Shown: positions 1 to 7,881 of the stretch, one piece after another
Layout: every line of letters begins with the position of its first letter
How positions within the stretch are numbered: position 1 is the first letter of the stretch
Assembly: GCF_002150685.1 (NCBI RefSeq)
Contig: NZ_MSSW01000032.1
Coordinates: forward strand, 1 to 64,000
Origin: Algoriphagus antarcticus
GTDB taxonomy: Bacteria; Bacteroidota; Bacteroidia; Cytophagales; Cyclobacteriaceae
Direction: 5' to 3'
DNA: 64,000 nt
Program-made: the position numbers and the translations under genes
The notes under the pieces: generated by a model
Database searches by the model: none
What the model was told of the DNA's origin: nothing
Seen by the model: the letters and a program-made list of their open reading frames with translations, nothing else

Positions 1-32
1 CCAAAGCCAGCAAGTGCAGCTGGCTTTTTTGG
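1..32. terminator. Hairpin terminator of a gene left of the window
   Basis: A 9-bp stem (positions 3-11 pairing with 19-27) with a 7-base loop is followed by a run of T to position 30. It reads as a terminator on the + strand; the gene it serves lies outside the window. Confidence 0.55.
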
Positions 33-122
33 TTTTTCATCATTTCTCTTTTGTAATACTATTTTTAATTCCATTTTTCATTTTTGGAATATTATTGCAG
101 TTTTGCATCAAAGTAAATTTGA

Positions 123-1367
123 ATGTCTGTTCTATTTAAAGGTCTCTGTATTATTCATCCTGATGGTTCTGAAGAGTCAAAGGATTACGTTTTTGAAAAT
201 GGAGAATTTACTCTTTCATCTTCTAGCAATACACCAGAATTTCACAAGGAAATCAATGCTACTGGCTGGATTTTATCTGAGGGGTGGATTGATCTCAGAT
301 GCGGCATGGGAGAGCCGGGGCATGAGTATAAGGAATCTATAGAAAGTCTCGCTGAATCATTAGTAGCAAGCGGTTTTTCTGCAGCTGTGATTTTACCAAA
401 TACTGACCCGGTTATCCAGTCCAAAGGAGACGTTGATTTCATTCTAAATCGAGCCAAACGATATACTCCAGAGTTTTTGATCCAAGGGGCAGTTACGAAA
501 GATACTGATGGTGAAAATCTGACAGAGATTCTTGATATGCATCACCAATCAGGAGTTTCGGTTTTCGGAGAAGGTGTAAAGCCTTTAGCCAACGGAGATC
601 GCTATATGAAGATTATTCAGTACCTCCAGAAGTTTAATGGAGTTCTCTTTGATCACGCTTATGATCCTTTGTTAGCCATTTTTGGTCACATGCATGAAGG
701 AAATAATTCCACTATGCTTGGCGTGAAAGGTATACCAAATATTGCTGAAGACGTAGCGATTCAAAGAAACCTTGAGATCATCCGCTACGCAGGAGGTCGA
801 GTTCATTTCCAGACTATAAATACAGCAAAAGGCGTCAATCTAATTAGGGCTGCAAAAGCTGAAGGGCTGAATGTAACTGCTGATGTATCGATCTATCAAT
901 TGTTGTTTGCTGATGGAGATTTGATGGACTTTGACCCAAATCTAAAGGTATTGCCGCCATTCAGAGGAGATGCTGACAGAGCAGCGTTGATTGAAGGAAT
1001 TGAGGATGGGACGATAGATGCGCTGGTAAGTAACCATCAGCCCGAAGATCGTGATTCTAAGTTTATGGAATTTGACTTGGCTAATTTTGGAATGGTAGGT
1101 TTGCAAACATTTCTTCCTGCACTGGTTTTACTTGAAAAGGAACTTGGCTGGTCTCTTTTAATTCAAAAAATCACAGCTGGCCCTAAACGGATACTACCTT
1201 ATGAACTAACTCAATCATGGACCATATTTGATCCAGAAGCCGAATGGACTTATAATGAAAGGTCAAATAAATCACTTTCTTCAAATTCTCCTTGGTATGG
1301 AGAGGATCTAAAGGGTCAGGTCAAATACGTGATTCAAAAAGGGCAATTAATAGAGGTGAATGTATAA
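123..1367 (+). CDS. Dihydroorotase-family protein with a degenerate metal site
   Basis: This 414-residue protein has the length and order of motifs of type I dihydroorotase, which closes carbamoyl-aspartate to dihydroorotate in pyrimidine synthesis. The active-site residues are gone. The HxH motif after the first strand reads DLRCGMGEPG at 57-66, so both metal-binding His are Arg59 and Gly61 and the substrate Arg is Gly63. The HVST region reads HFQTINT (228-234) with only the first His kept, and the catalytic Asp of TDHAPH is Asn304 (SNHQPE). It is probably non-catalytic, as with the inactive dihydroorotase-like partners of some aspartate transcarbamoylases; a structural or regulatory role is inference. 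The ATG follows a TAAATTTG box (114-121) by one base. It overlaps the next gene by 8 bases. Confidence 0.85.
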   Translation: MSVLFKGLCIIHPDGSEESKDYVFENGEFTLSSSSNTPEFHKEINATGWILSEGWIDLRCGMGEPGHEYKESIESLAESLVASGFSAAVILPNTDPVIQSKGDVDFILNRAKRYTPEFLIQGAVTKDTDGENLTEILDMHHQSGVSVFGEGVKPLANGDRYMKIIQYLQKFNGVLFDHAYDPLLAIFGHMHEGNNSTMLGVKGIPNIAEDVAIQRNLEIIRYAGGRVHFQTINTAKGVNLIRAAKAEGLNVTADVSIYQLLFADGDLMDFDPNLKVLPPFRGDADRAALIEGIEDGTIDALVSNHQPEDRDSKFMEFDLANFGMVGLQTFLPALVLLEKELGWSLLIQKITAGPKRILPYELTQSWTIFDPEAEWTYNERSNKSLSSNSPWYGEDLKGQVKYVIQKGQLIEVNV

Positions 1368-1872
1368 ATACTTTAGTACAGCTTACAAGTTTGGGGGTTT
1401 TGCAGGTGCTTTAAGTATCCTGTCGTTTATCTCACTCTCATTCTTATATCCGGATCCAACGAATCTAAATCTGGTTTTTGGTTATGTTATTACACCCATT
1501 GCTATATTTTTAGCAATTAAGTTTTTTAAAGATTATAGCAATGAAGGCTATCTGTCATTTTCAGAGGGTATGTCTGTAGGATTTGTTGCTTATATGCTGG
1601 AGGCGATAATCTCCTTGGGCGGAATATGGGTAATATTGATAATACATCCTGATTTGTTTGAACAAGTTAAAGAATCAAAGCTGGATGTTTTGGCAACTAA
1701 TAAGGGATCTATAGTTGCTCAAGTAGGTGAAAGCTCATTTGATTTGACATTAGAAAGTATCCGAAACATGGTACCTTGGGATATAGCTTTGAACGATGCG
1801 CTTTGGAAAATCATCCCAGGTCTGTTTTTTACTATTATTATATCTATTATTTTAAGGAAAAATCCTAACTAA
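1360..1872 (+). CDS. DUF4199 domain membrane protein
   Basis: A 170-residue inner-membrane protein with about four hydrophobic segments (roughly 12-30, 37-54, 73-95 and 147-165) and a charged loop around 100-145. The pattern, with the EGYLSFSEGM stretch after the second helix, is that of DUF4199, a Bacteroidota family of unknown function. The ATG lies within the last codons of the dihydroorotase-like gene (8-base overlap), and a paralogue follows 8 bases downstream, so the genes are co-transcribed. No catalytic motif is visible. Confidence 0.8.
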   Translation: MYKYFSTAYKFGGFAGALSILSFISLSFLYPDPTNLNLVFGYVITPIAIFLAIKFFKDYSNEGYLSFSEGMSVGFVAYMLEAIISLGGIWVILIIHPDLFEQVKESKLDVLATNKGSIVAQVGESSFDLTLESIRNMVPWDIALNDALWKIIPGLFFTIIISIILRKNPN

Positions 1873-1880
1873 CAAAACTT

Positions 1881-2429
1881 ATGGAAGAACAACAATCTCC
1901 TTTTCAGGCAGCTATTAAGCCTGGATTAACAATCGGCTTAGTGTCTTTGGCACTTACCTTTATAGCCTATTTTATTGATTCATCTCTGCTAGGTTCTGCT
2001 TGGTTTGGCTTAGTGGCAATCGTCGTATTCATCGTGCTGATCATGTATTTTGGTAAACAATATAGATCTGAATTGGGTGGTTTTATGACTTTTGGCACTG
2101 CATTCAACTTTAGTTTTATAGCTATTGTGATTTCAGGTTTAGTTGGCTTGATTGGCCAGATTCTTTTGTTTCATGTAATTGACCCTTCTTTGGCAGGGGT
2201 ATTGGCAGATCAAGCTTTTGAAACTAGTCTAGGTATGATGGAAAGTTTCGGTCAAGATCCTGATGCATTGGATCCTGCTGTATTAGAAGAAATGAGAGCT
2301 AGTACCGCCAAAAGTTTCACCCTAACGGGACAACTTATGAGTTTTGGTTTTGGACTTATTGTGTATGCGATTATTGCCTTAATTTTGGCTGCAATCCTGA
2401 AGAAGAGAGATACGTCTCTCGATTATTAA
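1881..2429 (+). CDS. DUF4199 domain membrane protein, second copy
   Basis: A 182-residue paralogue of the preceding gene with the same plan: helices near 15-33, 38-57, 72-95 and 152-172, the conserved GGFMTFGTAF segment after helix 2, and an acidic soluble loop between helices 3 and 4. Tandem DUF4199 genes suggest a heteromeric membrane complex, which is inference. The next gene, a glycosyltransferase, starts 3 bases after its stop, so it sits in the middle of a five-gene operon. Confidence 0.8.
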   Translation: MEEQQSPFQAAIKPGLTIGLVSLALTFIAYFIDSSLLGSAWFGLVAIVVFIVLIMYFGKQYRSELGGFMTFGTAFNFSFIAIVISGLVGLIGQILLFHVIDPSLAGVLADQAFETSLGMMESFGQDPDALDPAVLEEMRASTAKSFTLTGQLMSFGFGLIVYAIIALILAAILKKRDTSLDY

Positions 2430-2432
2430 ATT

Positions 2433-3395
2433 ATGCCTCAAATTTCAGTAGTAGTCCCTGTATTTAATGAAGAGGAGTCACTGCCTGAATTATCTCAATG
2501 GATTAGCCGTGTCATGCATGATCACGGCTTTTCTTATGAGTTGATTTATATTAATGATGGTAGTTCGGACAACTCGTGGGAAATAATAAATTCACTTTCC
2601 CTCGAATCCACCGTGGTCAAAGGGATCAATTTCACCAGGAATTATGGTAAATCAGCTGCACTGGACGCTGGATTCAAAAAAGTGTGCGGTGATGTCGTGA
2701 TCACTATGGATGCTGATCTTCAGGATAGCCCTGACGAAATACCAGGCTTGTATGCGATGATCACTGAAGGGAAGTTTGATGTGGTTTCTGGCTGGAAAAA
2801 AGAGCGCCATGATCCAATAGGAAAGACTATTCCATCTCGATTTTTTAACGGAGTGACCCGCTGGATTTCTGGAATCAAACTGCATGATTTTAATTGTGGG
2901 CTGAAAGCTTACCGACTCAAAGTAGTGAAGAATATCCAGATCTATGGAGAGATGCATAGGTACATTCCTTTGCTTGCCAAATGGAATGGATTTGGGAAAA
3001 TAGGTGAAAAAGTAGTGCAGCATCAGGCTAGAAAATACGGGTATTCTAAGTTTGGAATAGAGCGTTTTTTGAATGGCTTTCTGGATTTGATTTCTGTTTC
3101 TTTTGTACACAGGTATAAAAAGAAACCCATGCATTTTTTTGGTCTTCTCGGTAGTGTTTCATTTTTAACTGGATTCATTATTACTTGCTGGTTGATTTTC
3201 CAGAAAATTTATTCTATCAGTAAGGGTATTTCTGTGCGTGAAATCACGGAACAGCCTCTTTTCTTTTTGGCTTTGGTAGCTTTGATTATTGGGGTACAGT
3301 TATTTGTAACTGGATTCATCGCTGAGTTGATGACTTCCAATCAGTCAAAAGAAATGGAGTATAAAATTGACGAAGAGATAAATTTCGACTTTTGA
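2433..3395 (+). CDS. Family 2 glycosyltransferase, GtrB/ArnC-like
   Basis: A 320-residue GT-A enzyme of the polyprenyl-phosphate sugar transferase type. The N-terminal SVVVPVFNEEESL strand, the DAD metal-binding motif at 93-95 followed by LQDSPDEIP, and the FNCGLKAYR segment are typical of DPM1/GtrB/ArnC relatives. Two C-terminal membrane helices (about 233-258 and 276-300) end in GFIAEL, also typical. It probably moves a sugar from a nucleotide donor to undecaprenyl phosphate at the inner face of the membrane; the sugar is unknown. Its TGA overlaps the next ATG by one base. Confidence 0.88.
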   Translation: MPQISVVVPVFNEEESLPELSQWISRVMHDHGFSYELIYINDGSSDNSWEIINSLSLESTVVKGINFTRNYGKSAALDAGFKKVCGDVVITMDADLQDSPDEIPGLYAMITEGKFDVVSGWKKERHDPIGKTIPSRFFNGVTRWISGIKLHDFNCGLKAYRLKVVKNIQIYGEMHRYIPLLAKWNGFGKIGEKVVQHQARKYGYSKFGIERFLNGFLDLISVSFVHRYKKKPMHFFGLLGSVSFLTGFIITCWLIFQKIYSISKGISVREITEQPLFFLALVALIIGVQLFVTGFIAELMTSNQSKEMEYKIDEEINFDF

Positions 3396-4357
3396 TGAAG
3401 TTTTCGGTAATCATACCGGTTTATAATCGACCAGAAGAGTTACGCGAATTAGCACAAAGTCTTACCCAGCAAACTTTCTCAGATTTCGAAATCGTAGTGA
3501 TAGAAGATGGCTCCACGAATGGCTCTAGTGGTGTTATTGCACATTTCAGCGATCTATTTCAAATCCAATATTTGGTACAGCCCAATACAGGGCAAGGTTT
3601 TGCCAGAAACGAGGGAATGAAAATCGCCAAAGGTGAGTTTTTTGTCATTTTAGATTCCGATGTAATCTTGCCTTCCGATTATTTACAGAAGCTATCAAAT
3701 GCCATCGAAAGTAGGAGGCTTGATGCTTTTGGTGGGCCGGACGCCTCAGATGCTGACTTTTCTGCTTTGCAAAAAGCAATGGATTTTGCGATGACGTCCT
3801 TTTGGACTACGGGAGGTATTCGTGGCAAAATGAAAGATCCTTCCAAATATCAGGCTCGAGGTTTCAATATGGGTATATCACGAAAGGTATTTGAAGCAAC
3901 AGGTGGATTTGTAGATCCGAATCAGGGAGAGGATATAGAATGGAGTATTCGAATCAAAAAATCTGGATTCAGACTAGAATTGGTTCAAGAAGCTTTTGTG
4001 TATCATAAGCGCAAAAACACCCTACTTTCATTTGCAAAACAGTCTTTTTCATTTGGTAGAAATCGAGTGAATGTTTCAAGATTTCATCCAGAAGCTATCA
4101 TGCTGGTTCACTGGCTACCAACGGCTTTTTTGCTCTTTTGCCTTACTTTACCTCTGCTTTTTTTTGTGAACAAATCTCTATTTCTACTCAGCTTAAGTGT
4201 ATTTCTACTCTGGAGTATTGGCGTGGTTGTTTCTTCCACGATACAAAATCATTCTGTAAAAGTGGGTTTATTAAGCTGGATAGCCTCTATCGCACAGCTG
4301 TTCTCCTATGGATTAGGACTTCCCATGGAGCTTTTAAGAAAATCGGTAAAAGTTTAA
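3395..4357 (+). CDS. Family 2 glycosyltransferase with C-terminal membrane helices
   Basis: A 320-residue glycosyltransferase with an N-terminal VIIPVYNRPEEL strand, a DSD motif at 87-89, a glycine-rich RGFNMGISR segment and a GEDIEWSIR acceptor-site motif, followed by two C-terminal hydrophobic segments (about 238-260 and 265-285). I chose the ATG at 3395; a TTG one codon earlier is possible but less likely. It is translationally coupled to the preceding glycosyltransferase. The stop overlaps the stop of the convergent methyltransferase by 4 bases. The acceptor is unknown; envelope polysaccharide or glycolipid is likely. Confidence 0.87.
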   Translation: MKFSVIIPVYNRPEELRELAQSLTQQTFSDFEIVVIEDGSTNGSSGVIAHFSDLFQIQYLVQPNTGQGFARNEGMKIAKGEFFVILDSDVILPSDYLQKLSNAIESRRLDAFGGPDASDADFSALQKAMDFAMTSFWTTGGIRGKMKDPSKYQARGFNMGISRKVFEATGGFVDPNQGEDIEWSIRIKKSGFRLELVQEAFVYHKRKNTLLSFAKQSFSFGRNRVNVSRFHPEAIMLVHWLPTAFLLFCLTLPLLFFVNKSLFLLSLSVFLLWSIGVVVSSTIQNHSVKVGLLSWIASIAQLFSYGLGLPMELLRKSVKV

Positions 4358-5118
4358 TTTCCTTTTCTACAGACAAAGATCACTTCTTCAAAAGGAAGAG
4401 CATTTTGCTTAACTAATTCTGGAGAGATCTCTTTGACAAAATGATTTTCTTCGATTTTTAATCCAGACTTCCTAAGTCGTTCAGCATAGTCTTTTCCAAA
4501 CTTCCGCACATGATCACGCTGGCCAAATATGCGCTCGCGTTCTGCAGGATCGGTGACATTTTTATCTTCTAAGGTCTTTTCGATAGGGTAAACAGGTGAT
4601 TGTAGTATTCCCCATCCGCTTGGCTTCAATACGCGGTCGAACTCAGCACAGGCTCTTAAGTCATCTTCCACATGCTCTAGGACATGATTGCAAAAGACAA
4701 CGTCAAAGCTGTTTTCAGGAAAGGGTATATCATGAACATCCATTTTGACTTTAGCCAGAGGAGATTCTATATCTGCTGTGATGTAATCTAGGTTTTTCAA
4801 CCCTTCAAATCGCTCAATAAAACAATGCTCAGGAGCTACATGTAGCACTCGAAGCGGAGCGGTGAAAAAGTCCGTTTTTTCCCTAAGGAAAAGCCACATC
4901 AATCGATGACGCTCAAGTGACAGGCAATTTGGGCATAGGGCATTTGCTCGTGCGATCCGACCGTAAGGAAGAAACTTTTTATAACTATGATCGCAAACTG
5001 GACAGGTGACATCGTTGCCAGAATTCATCTGTGCAAAAACTTTCATCACTAATGGACTTACTCGCTGTAGCAGTGGCCTTGGAACGTAGCGAATAACAAA
5101 ACTGATAATGGACTTCAT
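4354..5118 (-). CDS. SAM-dependent methyltransferase with N-terminal zinc-ribbon cysteines
   Basis: A 254-residue class I methyltransferase. The SAM fold is seen in VLHVAPEH (motif I region), DVVFCNHVLEHV (motif IV) and RVLKPSGWGIL (motif V). Before it lie two CPxC pairs (Cys39/42 and Cys62/65) that look like a small zinc ribbon, as in methyltransferases found beside glycosyltransferase genes. The ATG at 5118 was preferred to an in-frame TTG four codons upstream. It converges on and overlaps the glycosyltransferase by 4 bases. The substrate cannot be read from sequence. Confidence 0.85.
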   Translation of the reverse strand: MKSIISFVIRYVPRPLLQRVSPLVMKVFAQMNSGNDVTCPVCDHSYKKFLPYGRIARANALCPNCLSLERHRLMWLFLREKTDFFTAPLRVLHVAPEHCFIERFEGLKNLDYITADIESPLAKVKMDVHDIPFPENSFDVVFCNHVLEHVEDDLRACAEFDRVLKPSGWGILQSPVYPIEKTLEDKNVTDPAERERIFGQRDHVRKFGKDYAERLRKSGLKIEENHFVKEISPELVKQNALPFEEVIFVCRKGN

Positions 5119-5227
5119 GGCTGATTTCAATCAAGCTGCAAGGTACGCAAAGGGTCAAAAAGGAGGGTGATGAATGTGAAAGTTTTACTTTTTTAGATTT
5201 TTTAGGAATTCAAATACAATAATGCTC

Positions 5228-5257
5228 TTGTTTCTGGGTAATCAATCAGTATTTTAG
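5228..5257 (+). promoter_or_regulatory. Candidate Bacteroidota promoter of the tolC-like gene
   Basis: TTG at 5228-5230, a 19-base spacer and TATTTTAG at 5250-5257 (TAnnTTTG with one mismatch) lie 44 bases before the ATG at 5301. Spacing fits the Bacteroidota -33/-7 promoter. Confidence 0.35.
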
Positions 5258-5300
5258 TTGATGTGAATAGTTTGTCTTTTCAAAATAAAAATCTGCCTTT

Positions 5301-6794
5301 ATGAAGACCAAAAGAATCCTTTTTTTCAAGTCCTTTTTAATACTATTTGCTTTGGCAGGGACTTTCAATTTTGCGAAAGCCCAAGATGTGCCAACTTTTA
5401 CCCTGAAAGAGCTGGTGCAGCAGGCCAAGGATAACTCACCTGTAGCACTTCGTGCAAAGACTAGAAGAGAGAATCGCTACTGGCGCTACAGACTATTCAA
5501 GTCTAACTATAATCCACAGTTACGGCTGACAGGTACGATTCCTCAATATTACCAAGAGTATAACAATATCACGCAGCCCGATGGCTCTATTGAGTTTATT
5601 GAGGTAAAGCAAAACCTTATGGATTTAGGGTTAGGATTGGAGCAGGTGATAGGTGCCACTGGTGGGACTATTTCAGTGAATACTTCTACAAATAGATTTG
5701 ATAATTTCCTTTCAAATCCAGGTGATCCGCAGACCAGATATTCGGGGGTCCCTATAAGTGTGGCATTGCAACAGCCGATTTTTGCATACAACAGATTCAA
5801 ATGGGACAAAAAAATTGAACCGCTGTTGTTTGAAGAAAGTAAACGTGAGTACGTAAAAGATATGGAAGAAGTCTCTATTTACGTCACTCAATTATATTTT
5901 GATTATTTGACCGCCCAGGTTAATTCGGAGATAGCCACTACCAACCTCAAGAATACAGAAAATATTTTTGCTATTGAAAAGAAGAGAAACGAACTGGGAG
6001 TAACTCCAGAAGATGAACTTTTACAGGTAGAATTACAGGTTTTGAATGCTCAGCAGGCAATGGCTGAAGCTCAGCTTTCACTGGAAAGTGCCGCATTTGC
6101 GATGAATTCTTTTATTGGGTTGAATCAATCCTCTAAGTTAAATCTTATTTCTCCTGTTAATATCCCTGATTTCGAAGTCGATGTTGACCGGGCAATTGAG
6201 CTAGCATTTCGAAACAGAGCTGAAGCAGTTGGATTTGATAGACAAAAGGCTGAAGCAGAGTCCGAAGTAGCGCAGGCAAAAGGGCAGCGATTCCAAGTTC
6301 AGCTAAATGCTAGGTATGGATACAATAATGCCGCTTTTAATTTTCCAGACATTTATCAAAACCCAAATACTCAAGCACTGGTAAGTCTGGGGCTTTCGGT
6401 TCCAATCTTGGATTGGGGTAGAAATAAGGCTAGAATGTCTATGGCTATAGCAAATCAGGAATTAGTAAATTATACAGTAGAGCAGGATCTGACCATATTT
6501 GAACAGGAGATATTTACCAAAGTAAAAAATTTCTTAATGATCAAGGAGCGATTGAATGTCACGAAAGTGTCGGATGATGTGGCCCAGCGTCGATATGATA
6601 TCGCACTGAGAAGATACCAGACAGGGAATGTTTCTATTACCAATCTAACTATTGCGCAAAATGAAAAAGACTCTAATAAAAGAGCCTTTTACTCATCACT
6701 ACGTGATTTCTGGGTGGCATATTATGAGTTGAGATCACTCACCTTGTATGATTTTGAAAAGGAAGAATTGCTCTATATACCAGAGCTTGATTAA
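5301..6794 (+). CDS. TolC family outer-membrane efflux protein
   Basis: A 497-residue outer-membrane factor with a signal peptide cut after FAKAQ (about residue 27) and two OEP repeats, each with long helical stretches rich in Ala, Gln and Glu (about 200-270 and 300-345, 400-470). Such proteins trimerise into a channel through the outer membrane for type I secretion or RND efflux. Unusually, no adaptor or inner-membrane pump lies beside it, so its partner is encoded elsewhere. A coiled-coil protein gene converges on it 15 bases downstream. Confidence 0.9.
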   Translation: MKTKRILFFKSFLILFALAGTFNFAKAQDVPTFTLKELVQQAKDNSPVALRAKTRRENRYWRYRLFKSNYNPQLRLTGTIPQYYQEYNNITQPDGSIEFIEVKQNLMDLGLGLEQVIGATGGTISVNTSTNRFDNFLSNPGDPQTRYSGVPISVALQQPIFAYNRFKWDKKIEPLLFEESKREYVKDMEEVSIYVTQLYFDYLTAQVNSEIATTNLKNTENIFAIEKKRNELGVTPEDELLQVELQVLNAQQAMAEAQLSLESAAFAMNSFIGLNQSSKLNLISPVNIPDFEVDVDRAIELAFRNRAEAVGFDRQKAEAESEVAQAKGQRFQVQLNARYGYNNAAFNFPDIYQNPNTQALVSLGLSVPILDWGRNKARMSMAIANQELVNYTVEQDLTIFEQEIFTKVKNFLMIKERLNVTKVSDDVAQRRYDIALRRYQTGNVSITNLTIAQNEKDSNKRAFYSSLRDFWVAYYELRSLTLYDFEKEELLYIPELD

Positions 6795-6809
6795 ACCGTC
6801 AAGAATGGA

Positions 6810-7154
6810 TTAGGAGTTCTTCTCGATATATTTTTTTAATTTGTCCATCTTTTTTTCCAGCTTCTCAATAGACTTAGACTGCTTTTCCATTTTTTTGGTC
6901 ATCTTTTCTACGGCATTCGGAGAAAGCTTGCCCGCTGAGTTTTTTTTCTCAAAATTAGCTCGCAAATTCCGGCTTTTTTCTACGGCTTTCACATGATGTT
7001 CTTGATAATTTTTGAGCTTTACTTTAGCTTTCTCAACTTTTGACTGAGTCTTTGCATCTACTGTATTTGTGATTACTTCTTGTGCCATTACTTCAGATGG
7101 AGATAGGTAAATCAATCCACCCAAAAGTATAAATACAAACATTAGTTTTTTCAT
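6810..7154 (-). CDS. Small secreted lysine-rich coiled-coil protein
   Basis: A 114-residue protein with a signal peptide (hydrophobic 3-18, cleavage near VMAQ at about 25) and a mature part that is almost wholly helical and Lys/Glu-rich, with heptad-like spacing from about 38 to the end. I recognise no family. It is probably periplasmic. It converges on the tolC-like gene with 15 bases between stops; a link to efflux is not supported by anything beyond position. Confidence 0.7.
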   Translation of the reverse strand: MKKLMFVFILLGGLIYLSPSEVMAQEVITNTVDAKTQSKVEKAKVKLKNYQEHHVKAVEKSRNLRANFEKKNSAGKLSPNAVEKMTKKMEKQSKSIEKLEKKMDKLKKYIEKNS

Positions 7155-7207
7155 AATTTTTAGTGCTTCATTTTATAAAGATACAACTGATTTACAATCG
7201 ATCTGGT

Positions 7208-7387
7208 TTATACTAACTCAGGATTGCTTGAATCTCCTTTAGGCAAGCGGCCTGCTTTCTTCAGCGATTCTCGGATGATCCATTCGAGTTGGCCATTGGT
7301 ACTACGGAACTCATCTGCTGACCATTTCTCGATCGCTTTCATCATGTTCTCATCCATCCGTAGTGCAAATGCTTTCTTCTTTGACAT
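7208..7387 (-). CDS. Arc-type ribbon-helix-helix DNA-binding protein
   Basis: A 59-residue protein. The N-terminal KKKAFALRMDENMMKAIEKW is a basic beta strand and first helix of a ribbon-helix-helix fold, and NGQLEWIIRESLKKAG is the second helix, matching Arc-family small regulators. Its ATG lies 3 bases after the stop of the PH-like membrane protein gene, so it is the third gene of an operon that begins with an SPFH protein. It may bind DNA as a dimer and regulate its own operon, which is inference. The tail after residue 47 is short and polar. Confidence 0.8.
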   Translation of the reverse strand: MSKKKAFALRMDENMMKAIEKWSADEFRSTNGQLEWIIRESLKKAGRLPKGDSSNPELV

Positions 7388-7390
7388 AAG

Positions 7391-7879
7391 TTATTCCTCC
7401 ATCCAATTTTCCATGAAGTCTGTCAATTCTTTAGACTTCATAGTTCCTATCAATAATTTTTTCTTTTTTCCCAAATCCATAAGGAGGCCTTCATCACCCA
7501 GAACAGAATATGCTTTGGTAGTTTTATTGCCTTTAAATCCCCAGCCGCCGTAATCTGTAATTGGGCTGTATTTGATCACTTTATAGGATTTAATGGTATC
7601 TTTTGGAAATTGTCTCCATTTTCTGATGAAAGGGAAGTACCTGAAAGAAATGCTGTTATCATCAATCCTGGTTTCTAGCTTTAAGTTGAAAATTAGAATG
7701 AAAACCAAAATCATCGTACCAAGGATTACTCCCAAGGCAATCGCCATTTCTTGCTTATCATCGGAATTGGCATATAATACAGTCAATAATATAAGTATTG
7801 GCACCTCGGCCAATATGATAAAATACATGACCCAAGAACCGATATAGGTTTGGCTTTCTTTGAAAATCCTGTTAGCCAT
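7391..7879 (-). CDS. Two-helix membrane protein with a C-terminal PH-like domain
   Basis: A 162-residue protein with two membrane helices (about 14-35 and 45-65), then a beta-rich domain with basic and aromatic residues and a final amphipathic helix (KSKELTDFMENWMEE). The plan resembles bacterial PH-domain membrane proteins; I cannot assign a DUF. The start at 7879 gives 2 bases of spacing from the SPFH gene; an upstream in-frame start at 7936 would overlap that gene and adds no conserved residues. It probably works with the SPFH protein at the membrane, on operon evidence. Confidence 0.75.
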   Translation of the reverse strand: MANRIFKESQTYIGSWVMYFIILAEVPILILLTVLYANSDDKQEMAIALGVILGTMILVFILIFNLKLETRIDDNSISFRYFPFIRKWRQFPKDTIKSYKVIKYSPITDYGGWGFKGNKTTKAYSVLGDEGLLMDLGKKKKLLIGTMKSKELTDFMENWMEE

Positions 7880-7881
7880 TG

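Noticed and set aside
2652-3134. A 160-codon minus-strand frame inside the first glycosyltransferase gene
   Set aside because: It is antisense to a protein with clear catalytic motifs and shows no domain of its own.
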